From: Forficula auricularia
Lineage: Eukaryota; Arthropoda; Insecta; Dermaptera; Forficulidae
NCBI GenBank assembly: GCA_024734495.1
Contig: JALMQS010000841.1
Coordinates: forward strand, 1,039,626 to 1,103,625
Length of the DNA: 64,000 bases
Reading direction: 5' to 3'
The notes beneath the pieces were generated by a model. That model searched no databases and was not told the origin of the DNA. It was given only the letters and a program-made list of their open reading frames with translations. Every line of letters begins with the position of its first letter. Position 1 is the first letter of the stretch. Made by a program: the position numbers and the translations under genes. Positions 55,087 to 64,000 of this stretch are shown piece by piece.

Positions 55087-57099
55087 ACATTCCAACAATC
55101 AAATAAATATTTAATATTATATAATAATCGATATTGTCGTTCATTCAATCGTTGTTCCTCTCTAGAGCTTTGATATCATTTTTTAACTTCTTGCTTAAGT
55201 TCAAAACATTCTTTATATAAATAAATGATTACTCTCTCTCATAAAGAAGAAAGTTATTAATGAATCTTACATCATATTATTTGCTTATCTCATAAAAATT
55301 ATAAATATACATCTCGTTTTCTTTGCAGTTCTATTAAGCCAGTTCACCACTCAGTACTTACTATACACTAGAATAGAGATAAAGGATAAAGACATTTCAA
55401 TTAATTCAATTCACGTTAATTTATTCAAATTAAATTCTATACATTTTTCCATAATTTTTGCCCTTTTTCACGCTATACTACAAAGCAACAACATTTCAAA
55501 CCTTTTTTTAATGTAATCAATAATGAAAACATATTTTAAAATTAAAATGGAATTTAAACTTTCTAGATTTAAATAGACAATATAAAAACACATTTTTTTG
55601 TTTTTACGACGCCTTCGTTCTGCACATCCATATCCTTCCACTGCTACGCCACTGCATTATGGCAATATTAAGAAGAATGTGTCTTTCGAATTAATGAAAT
55701 ATTTCGAAACTCCCCTCATCCTCATCTTCTCTATATATAAGTTCACCAAAATTTAATTTAAAATGTGAACCCCTTTCTCTCCATGCCATTAACAAAATGT
55801 ATGCTCTTGGACCTTGAGACATTTGGGAAATTTGTTGCTAAAATCATGTTACCCTCAGTGGGGTTTTCTAACACATCTCTGATACCTAATCTAATAATAT
55901 TGTGATTTTATTATAACCTAATATCGTTCTCATGCGGCTAATTTTCATTAAAATTCCATCATGATTATCGGCTAGAGGCTCTCAGCCCATTTAAATCATG
56001 TAACCCTGTCCTACTTAAATTACTTCAACATTTTTGTTTTAAAAATTTGCCCTTAAAATAATAATTTATTCAAATGAGTGTTTTATCATTTTATTTTTGA
56101 TTAAGTAGATTATTATTAGAGCAATTATTCTACATTTTTAACAATATCAGGGTCAAGCCAAACAGCCCTAAAAGCAGGCTTGGCACTCAAGTTTGACTCC
56201 TGTTCGAAACCTTCTAACATAAAAACAAACAAACATAAATATTTACCAACATCTAAGATAGAGACTTCTATTTTTCGAATAGAATTTTAAAATAATGATA
56301 ATAATAGAGTAGATTGAACCCTCTTCTCTATAAATTCTACAGAATCAACAACAGTACAAAAGCACATAAACTTAATCTATACCTACTTGTGTATTACTTT
56401 CACCAACGTTAGTTATCTCACACAGTTCAACACATAAATAAGGTCTTACATATTGTTCTAAAGTTTCAAAGCAAATTATACAAACTCCTTTATCAAATTT
56501 TATAATACCTTTTAACATTGAAATATTGCAGAAAGTTGACAACTTGTCCCAGCATGCATTTTGTACAACTTATTATACACAATTAATTACCATATATCAG
56601 TAATACATATTATGCAATGATCCTATCAAGTTCACAACTGAACTTAACTGCATTCCAAAGACGTTATTTTAATTTTATGAAAAATAAAATTAATACCAGA
56701 AATATATAAAAGTTCGCAGAATGGAGTTTTAAGAACATCAATCAACATTCGTTGTATCCAAACATCGGTGATATTACAAAAATCCAGCTGTGCCTTAAAG
56801 CTTCTCATTTGTTGGTATGTAGATTAACCAAAACTAATTGTATCAATGATCGACCTATTAAAAAGACAAGATCATCTAAGCCAGGGTTCGGGATTTGGAA
56901 ATTACTTGCTTTTTAGTATATCTCTCGAGATATGACTAATCTTGTTTATTTATTTAATTATTTTCATTTTATTTTTTTATTATACAGAATATGGAAAAAC
57001 ATTGAACTTGCAATGTCAAGCTATCTTTGGGAAGGTTGTATTTTTTGTTAACAATAAATTATAATCGAGTAGATAACATTATATAATTAATTGAATCAT
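55087..57099. other. AT-rich DNA, possible SINE trace
   Basis: At 56150-56240 a B-box-like TGTTCGAAACC follows GGCTTGGCACTCAAG and precedes an AACAAACAAACAT tail, which would suit an old tRNA-derived SINE, but there is no A-box and no duplication. Otherwise nothing recognised. Confidence 0.3.
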
Positions 57100-57390
57100 T
57101 TATTATTATGTATTCCTCTTATTTTAAAATTTTGATATATATATGAGATCATTGTTTCGAAGGCCTTGCCATAATCTTCAGTCTAATATAAATATTTCAT
57201 CTATATATTTAATGCATCGTCAATTAACTGTTTCCATTTTCAAAGAGAAAATATATTCCTCAGTAAAATTTTATTAAATATCCATAGAAAATATTTTTAT
57301 TAAACTGCAGCTGAAGACAAGTTCTTTTTCTAACATAAAGTCTCAAATAAAAAAAATATATTATATTAGACAGAAAAACAATTGATGTGA
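57100..57390. mobile_element. Probable old Penelope-like foldback (degenerate element 8)
   Basis: Two hammerhead-like motifs face each other as in elements 3 and 7. At 57150-57184 the minus strand reads GACTGAAGA, TTAT, GGC..GCC, TTC, GAAACAATG. At 57313-57354 the + strand reads GCTGAAGA, CAAG.., GTCTCAAAT. The arms are too diverged to align confidently and no duplication was found. The assignment rests on the motif pair and its spacing. Confidence 0.4.
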
Positions 57391-57401
57391 AGCTGGAGAC
57401 T

Positions 57402-57918
57402 AAATTTTATATTCTTTAGGTGGGGGGTCAGACAGGCTAGGCGGTAGCGTGACAGCGAGCTAACCAGGGGACCCGGGTTCGAATCCGACTCGAGGCATCC
57501 AGCTAAAATCTGACCCCCGGGGGTAGAGACAAATTTTAAAAAATATATAACTAGTATCGTAATTAGGCTTATGGCTAGAAAGGCCGAAAAGCCAAAAAAA
57601 AAAAAAAATATTCTTTAGGTACAGATGGAAATATAATTCAGGCCAAAATATCGGTGTAATATAATTATTCAGACTTCCACTGATGCTTTTGATCCTCAAC
57701 AGTATACTTCTTCAGGAAAGAGGCTAATCAATAAATTTCAATCTTCTAATAATTAAATGACGAAAGTATTTGTTGGAGAATTTGATATTTCTTAGCAAGC
57801 CTCTGTCCTGAAAATAGATAGCATTGAGAGTTCGAAACGACGGCGGAAGTCTGAACAAATTTATAACACCGATATTTTGGCCAGAATTATATTCCCATCT
57901 ATACCTAAAGAATATTTA
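57402..57918. mobile_element. Foldback element 9, split by a SINE
   Basis: The left arm (57608-57680, with its outer tip at 57402-57421) pairs with 57845-57918: AATATTCTTTAGGTA / ACCTAAAGAATATT, GGCCAAAATATCGGTGT / ACACCGATATTTTGGCC. A SINE sits in the left tip. Weak hammerhead traces face each other inside: CCTGAAGAAGT..GATCAAAAG (minus, about 57682-57716) and TCCTGAAAAT..TTCGAAACGACG (plus, 57806-57842). It is probably an older member of the Penelope-like group. Confidence 0.7.
57422..57607 (+). mobile_element. tRNA-derived SINE family S2, full copy (186 bp, 13-bp TSD)
   Basis: ATATTCTTTAGGT at 57409-57421 is repeated at 57608-57620. The tRNA-like head has a B-box, GGTTCGAATCC (57476-57486), and an A-box-like region GGCTAGGCGGTAGCGTG. 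The body contains AATCTGACCCCCGGGGGTAG and ends AGGCCGAAAAGCC followed by about 15 A. All features of a recently retroposed polymerase III SINE are present. A minus-strand 79-codon frame across it is a read-through of the tRNA-like head. Confidence 0.92.
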
Positions 57919-58861
57919 ATTTATTACTTAAAGTATAGTATATATATAAAGATGGTATGATGTTCTGGAAGAAACAAACTTAGAGGTTTAAAAATAAGAA
58001 GACTTATAGTATAAATTGAAAATTTATATTTTTAGCGAAATTCCATTGTAATTTGAAACACTTATAATACACATTTGAATAATTATCAAGTGATTTCACT
58101 CTCAACATAAGTCTATATTATTTTTCACACATTTCCTCTTCCACTTTTTATAAATGATCCTGATTTTAAAAGTTGTTCCTCTACTCCGCCGGGAAGTTAG
58201 ATTACCATATCATACATATTCTTTCTTTTTTTCTCTTTAATATCTTTTTTAGTTTATTTCATTGTAATTATTATCAATTAAATTTCAGTATAAAAATGTG
58301 TAAGGATAGAGACAGATAATATAATAGGATTTATTGAAATATAGCCATTATTAATTATTTCTCTTTTTGTTTTATTTCATTTTTTTTTACCCTTTTTGAT
58401 GGTGAACATTGGCGGATGATTATCTAGACAGTGAGGTTCCTGCTTTCTTCTACTTCTCAATTATTTTTAATTAATTAACTATAGATTGTATTGATGTCGT
58501 TGATGCCCAACATTAACATGGCATCATCGTTAATTAAAATCAGTGGTTGAATTTCGATTAAACTTGAGAACAACTTCAGAATTAAAAATTAAAACGTCTT
58601 GAAAAAGTCAAGAGAAGTTTCAAATTTATGCATGAATTCTTGCAGATCACAAAAGCCTCTAGAGTACGTCCACAATCTAACATGTTCTCAGTCTATTAAA
58701 ACCAAAACTAGTCAACATTCAACAGGATCTATTGTACTAAAGACAATTTTGGAAAAGTTAATGTTAAGTTTACTTTTATTCTGTACATTCAAAATGCAAT
58801 ATGACTAGAATTTAGCCAGATCTTATAAGCTAACAATATCTTTAACAGAAATTCATACTCA
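57919..58861. other. AT-rich DNA, nothing recognised
   Basis: No element or gene supported. A 69-codon frame at 58599-58808 has no recognised motif. Confidence 0.45.
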
Positions 58862-59126
58862 TACCCGAAACGGGTGTCGGCGCCTTTCCTCATATACCTG
58901 TGCTGAGTGTGTTTAGTTGTTTTACACAGATATACGGGACCTACTTTTTAACGCCGGTTCCGAACGGCTAATTTGGAGAGGTCACTTGGCAATTATACTC
59001 TTGGTAGGTTACCATTGCTTTCTAAGAGGAGGCGGCTGCAAATATCTATCTGCCGAGACTCGGTCTCGAACCAGCGATCTCCGAGTCAGTGACCCAACAC
59101 CCTAGCCACTGACCCACAGTCGCCTC
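58862..59126 (-). mobile_element. tRNA-derived SINE family S1, copy 3
   Basis: About 265 bp, nearly identical to copy 1, in the same minus orientation. The B-box GGTTCGAGACC and the terminal CCCG-TTT-CGGG hairpin are kept. The flanks show no clear target duplication, perhaps because of later change. All three S1 copies in the window point the same way. Confidence 0.85.
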
Positions 59127-59425
59127 AAAACACGTTGCTTATTTGTAAATATAGTAATTTACTAAAACTATCCAAGATAAATTATTGTCCCTCTTATATA
59201 AAAAGTGGAAAAACCACCATTTGGAGCGAAATTTTAACTACTTTGGATTCCTACCATTACGTCTTTATCTTTGAAAATTATTATTCTTTAGAGATTATTC
59301 TTTACTTTACTACTAGTAGATGTATCCGCTTGAATTATGGCTACTTATCTTTTTTCAAATAATCGTTAAAATTATTATTCTTACATTGATAAATTAATTT
59401 TTTCAATATTTAAAGTAAAACTATA
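59127..59425. other. AT-rich DNA
   Basis: A 75-codon + strand frame (59135-59362) is within chance expectation; nothing else seen. Confidence 0.4.
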
Positions 59426-59433
59426 CTATAAAA

Positions 59434-59772
59434 CAGTGGTCTTCAAACTATCAACTCACGGAGCCCTAATAACATTAAGGTTTTTTTCGGTGAACCTTAT
59501 CCCACCCTTAGAAAAGTATATCTTAAAATATATTAATATTTAAAGTAAATCATGTTATGATATATGACAATTAAAGAAAAGTATTGTATTTTTATTAAAA
59601 AATTTCAACATAAAATAAATGTAATATACTCATTAATAGCATTACTCGAGGTTATCCATTAATAGGATTTACTCGAGCTCATCCAGGACCACCTATCAGC
59701 GGACCCCTCAGAGATCTATTGTCCCCGTGGTCTTCAAAGTGTGTTCCGCAGAGCACATTTTGAAGACCACTG
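59434..59772. mobile_element. Non-autonomous hAT element (339 bp, 8-bp TSD)
   Basis: The tips are CAGTGGTCTTCAAACTAT and ATTTTGAAGACCACTG. The flanking octamers CTATAAAA (59426-59433) and CTATATAA (59773-59780) differ at one base. The right end carries an additional inner GTGGTCTTCAAAGTGTG, so it can fold into a long subterminal hairpin, a common feature of small hAT elements. No coding sequence. Confidence 0.9.
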
Positions 59773-59780
59773 CTATATAA

Positions 59781-61259
59781 GATTAAATAAATTTTATTTC
59801 CAATCTTAATTGGAAATCATATTGAAATAACGAATTTTTCAATCGAGTTAAAATGCTATTTTGCAAATCATTTATAAAATTGATTTTTTAAAATGACTTT
59901 TAAGAAGGAACAATTAGGGCAGTAGTAAGTTAGCACGCGATGGTGCAATGCAGTGCCATCCAATAAACCCGAAAGATCCACACACATACATCCGAACTAA
60001 GGGTCACATCTACTGACTCTTGAGCCTATTTTACTCATCACTGGAAAAGGAACAGGGAATTGCAAGGCTTTCGCTTCGATCGATCCAGATAAGCTATTTT
60101 CCAAAACCAATCAACTTTATTCGATTTAGTCAATCCGTTTAGATTATGTCATTTCCCATCATTTTATGGTCAATAAAATATTTCTCTCACCTATTATCTA
60201 TAATCTATAAGCCATTTATTATTCCTACATTCACAAACTCATATCGAAATTATTACTGTTAATCCACCTCCTTGTGTTAAGTGAAGCAAACAAGAATCAT
60301 CCCATCTCCAAATCGATTCTCGAATTTTGTGATTAGGTAGAAAATTTATTTTCATTACTATAGAACAAAAAATATATAATTATGGGTAAAATAAAATAAA
60401 ATTCAAAGTCCTTAGTCTAAAATAAGTTTTATTGAAAATATGTGTTTATGATACAAATATTCTGACTAGATTGTTATTAAGTTTTGACTGTCGTGGTTTT
60501 GACTAAGACCACGAATTTAGCGTCATGTATTTATGATAAAATATGGACAGATGACAACTCAAAATATATTGAGAATTTTAAACAAATTATTTTATTTTTC
60601 CTCATTGTGAAACACCACCAACTCCAAACTATTATAATCTTAAAAAGGTTTCACTATGTTCCCTAAGTTTTATGACAGAATAATTTATTCTAAAACTTTT
60701 AGTTTTTTTACGTAATTTCTGAAATACGATTCTAAGGATTTCGATAAAATTGAGTGATCGTCGCCTTAGAGTGTAAACCTGCTAACTCCACTTTTTATCA
60801 TATATGACATATTAATACCGTTCGAAAGAAAAAGAGATGCAGAATCGTCCAAGTAAAACTGCTACTTAAAATTACAATCGTAAGTTGTAGAAAAAGATGT
60901 GAAAAATAGTTTTTTCCATAACAACAATATTAATTTTTTTTTCTCTGCTCTGTAAACTTTCCTTATTGTGAGTTAGCAGGTTTACTCTCTAAGATGTAGT
61001 ACCATGTTTTTTATTTTAGTTGTTAGGGACTTTACTAGGTTGCTAACGATATTTAAACCGGAATTCTTCAATCTACTACTATCAATTGTTGGGTCTTTTA
61101 TATTCTGGGCTATCTATGGCTTCGAAGATAGGCTATCAGGGACATACTATCTATTTATTTCTGTTTAATAGGCTTTTCTATAAAATATATCAATGATTAC
61201 TTACTTATAAAGTTACTACATAAAAATATATTTTATTATATTGATGATTTTTTTTACAG
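59781..61259. other. AT-rich DNA before a candidate exon
   Basis: Nothing recognised. A small hairpin with a 5-bp GTGGT/ACCAC stem (about 60491-60515) vaguely echoes the hammerhead family but lacks both core halves. The final bases form a strong polypyrimidine tract and acceptor (GATTTTTTTTACAG). Confidence 0.35.
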
Positions 61260-61302
61260 GTGTACATCTCCTTCTCTTCTCTCCCTTTTGCTACCACAAA
61301 CA
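61260..61302 (+). CDS. Candidate small internal exon 4 (43 nt)
   Basis: It has the strongest splice-site pair seen in the window: GATTTTTTTTACAG before and ACA|GTAAGTAC after. One reading is VYISFSSLPFATTN with a split last codon. At 43 nt the segment is short, so the open frame carries little weight. The product is not recognised. The alternative is a chance pairing of good sites in pyrimidine-rich DNA. Confidence 0.25.
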
Positions 61303-63230
61303 GTAAGTACAGACATTTTAAATTCCGTAATATGTAATTTGTAATGCGAAATTGGGAGTTCTTTTAACTTGAATAATTGAAACACATACATTTATTAATT
61401 GCCGGTTCAGGTTAAAATTATATTCCCTTATTTACATACTAAATAACTTTTCCTGTTCCGATTTCATTCCTTCAAGACAAGCAATATCTGAAAGAAGTAT
61501 TTTGTGGATTACAAACACAAATTAATGATCTGGGCATGTTGAAAGCATCTGATCTCATAAATCTCACAAGCAAAATATGATAGAACTTTCTAGAAGCTAC
61601 AATTTTTTTACAGGTAGTTCTACTTCGGTCATGTTGCTTCCATTGATTAGGTAGACATTAAGAGAGATAGATATACATGAAATCCCAGTCCTTTTTTCAG
61701 TAAAAACGAAACGGTTATACATCTTAAAATTAAAAGACATTGTCATTACAAGCAGAAGCTGGCCATCATTTAATTCTCTTTCTATTTTTAAGAGATGTTT
61801 AGCAAACATATTATATATTCCACAAATATTATAGTCGTTTGTTTTTACTTGCCAATGAAAACACTCTTAATTTAAGCGAATATTTTCTTTTTATTTTTAT
61901 ACTTTGTTCAGTTTACTAGATACTTACCATCAAGTAACGTTATTTATTTTTCTTGTTAAGAAATTCTAGGATTGTTTAATAAAAATCCCTTATAAAATAA
62001 AATAATATTCCCACTTAATGATTAATCTGTAGTACGCATGTAGTACCTTCATATGTAGCTTTCCTTAAAAGTAGTACAGAGTTCGGTCAATAGATTTTTC
62101 ATTGATTTTATTTATTTGCTATATTTAATATTTATATTTATTTCTCTCATCTCTATTTTGATACATTCCCGAAAAGGAAGTCATGTTATATCAACATATT
62201 TCCAATTTCTTCAAGAAATACGAGTATATAGTTTAGGGATATATTTTTTAATTTTATTATAAAATAATTATTTGAAAAAAATATATATTTATATAACAAG
62301 TTAATTTTTAGCTACTACTTAATTGTCTTATGAAAATATAAAACTATTAATTTTTTACTAGTAAAAACAAAAAACTAGTAATTGCATTTTCAGTGATCTT
62401 CATTGACCTTTTCAATATAAAGTACAGTTAGTAATCTTATTTATTAGAAGAATATATATTTCTATTCTAATTATTAATTTGAAAGTATTTAACTTACAGC
62501 CAGGTTGGATAACTTGTGAGGTTTTTCGGATTATTTGGTTTTTACTAGATGTGCAGTAAAAAAATATTTAATTTACTTCACCTAAAGATTACCAGTACTA
62601 CTTATAATAATAACTAATTGAAATCTAACTCTGCCTGCCATGACAAGGGTTCGTAGAGTTAATTGATTAAAATCTCCCCTAAAAGATATCAAATTTCAAG
62701 GTGATACTACCCCAGCTTAGTAGAGAAGACTACTAGAGATTTCTCAGAAATGAATTGATCATTTTTATAGATTACACGGGTGACAGAATTTCGTAAAGAA
62801 ATCGTAAACAATGTGAGAGCTTACATCCAATTGTAAAGGAAATAAGGCTGAAAAACTAAAAAAACATCCAATTTCTCACCTGACTGAAAAAATCATTACG
62901 CATTACCATAATGGGTTATTTTTCTGTACAGTCAAATCTTGATTGCGTTCTACCTCAAAAACAAATATGTATTTCAAAACGAAATTTATTTAGGTGTTTA
63001 TATTAAGATTATGCTCTGAATTATATTGTGGCTTGACGTTTACTTAGATATTGTTCTAAAAAAGAATGAATCAAAGTGGTTTTCTTTTGATTGTGCAATA
63101 TTTATGTTCTACCCAATATTTATGTTCATAAACGCCAAATATCCTTAGGGACTTATTAAATCAGAATTAATTTACGAAATACGTTGCTGAATCTAGACGA
63201 AAAATTGTAACATTTTGGTATAATACCCTT
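61303..63230. other. AT-rich DNA, nothing recognised
   Basis: No repeat ends, RNA motifs or convincing frames. Confidence 0.5.
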
Positions 63231-63342
63231 GATTGGTTTCACAAAAATAAAAGTTGTTCCATAGCTTTTGAAGATGGACGACTAGTCCGATAATTAATTA
63301 TTGAATTTTAAAAAACTTTATTTTATTTTTGTGAAACCAACC
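63231..63342. mobile_element. Short foldback with hammerhead-like loop (element 10)
   Basis: The arms are about 25 bp: TTGGTTTCACAAAAATAAAA and TTTTATTTTTGTGAAACCAA. In the loop, 63266-63295 reads TTTGAAGA, T, GGAC, GACTA, GTCC, GATAATT on the + strand. Stem II is perfect; the core has T for C at the first base and GATA for GAAA. It is probably a shortened relic of the same Penelope-like family. No target duplication found. Confidence 0.6.
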
Positions 63343-64000
63343 AAGTACTTACAGACCTACACCTTATAGCAAAATCAATAAGAGATAAAGGACTGCCTCT
63401 AGTATCCCCTTTAGGGCTTTAGGCCAAAACAAAGTATTCCATGTATCGGATTGAGTCAACTTTAATTAATATACACGGTTTATTCAAGAATTAATTAGCC
63501 CACGTATGTTCCCTAACTTATGGAATCATTTAAAAACAAATGAAGGCAGACGCTCTTTTCTTTATAATTAACATGATAATATCATACGAATTAAAAAAAT
63601 CATTTGTTATGATAATTTGAAGATAAATCTTTTTTTTTTATTTATAAATTGTGACAAGAATTGGATAATAGACAAAAAAGTCATCTTTTCCAGCTAATTC
63701 TCACGTTCCAAGCTGTTTTTAATCTTGGAACGTTCGTGTCCTAGCTTCTAATTTCTTCCTAATGTTTCTAAACAGCCATTAGAAGGCTGGGCTTCTGAAG
63801 CTGAACGAAGCCAGGGTCAGGGTTTTGCGCGTCCCCGTTTTTCTGTGGGCGACCACCACACTGGTTGAGCAGGTTGCGTTTTCAATGGGGCACAACTCAC
63901 CCACACACATATGCCGTGTTTGCCTATAAAAAAAAACCCACACACACAGTAACCTTAGCAAAGACTGAGAAATATTAAAAAGAAAAAAAGAAAAACTCCT
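63343..64000. other. Unrecognised DNA, GC-richer at 63780-63900
   Basis: The segment with GGGCGACCACCACACTGG and CACACAC runs is less AT-rich than the rest. It gives a 60-codon minus-strand frame of no recognised kind. The window ends inside unrecognised sequence. Confidence 0.35.

Noticed and set aside
1..64000. CRISPR arrays, bacterial operons or phage genes
   Set aside because: The direct repeats found are satellites or transposons; there are no spacer-type arrays, ribosome-binding sites or dense coding regions, and eukaryotic SINEs and LINEs are present.

Overview
This is AT-rich nuclear DNA (roughly 70% A+T by eye) from a multicellular eukaryote, most likely an invertebrate. The evidence is the absence of any long open reading frame, tRNA-derived SINEs with target-site duplications (TSDs), hAT-type terminal repeats, a decayed non-LTR retrotransposon, and many Penelope-like foldbacks with minimal hammerhead-ribozyme motifs, a combination known from metazoan genomes. 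An arthropod such as a copepod would fit, but nothing seen here fixes the species.

No complete protein gene, rRNA or CRISPR array is visible. Four short + strand segments (13266-13343, 14113-14175, 27813-27947, 61260-61302) have an acceptor, an open frame and a donor and could be exons of a gene with very long introns; they are tentative. The largest frames are of the size expected by chance in such AT-rich DNA.

Layout. 0.8-3.1 kb: an inverted repeat joined to a C-rich dispersed repeat (R1), split by a 294-bp insert that carries a tRNA-like sequence and a 15-bp TSD, then an R2 repeat. 4.8-12.9 kb and 19.1-21.1 kb: four copies of an element built around a 119-bp satellite; one copy sits inside a 2.56-kb element with long terminal inverted repeats that itself split an R2 copy. 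6.9-7.6, 18.0-18.4 and 29.9-30.8 kb: one hAT-like family. 18.4-19.0 kb: a LINE reverse-transcriptase relic. 34-41 kb: a cluster of Penelope-like foldbacks, R1 copies and terminal-inverted-repeat elements. 42-43.5 and 58.9-59.1 kb: three copies of one tRNA-SINE family. 47.2-51.6 kb: a 1.7-kb hAT element, a Penelope-like foldback abutting its end, and a nested set of foldbacks. 53-60 kb: R2, a second SINE family (one copy inside a foldback arm) and a small hAT element. 60-64 kb: mostly single-copy AT-rich DNA with one small foldback.

The main theme is a family of roughly 300-480-bp elements, each made of two inverted pseudo-LTR-like arms, a short one-sided extension and a 10-15-bp TSD, with head-to-head minimal hammerhead motifs near the centre. 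They encode no protein and must have been mobilised in trans. Stem II of the ribozyme differs between loci but stays paired, which is covariation evidence for a selected RNA structure.
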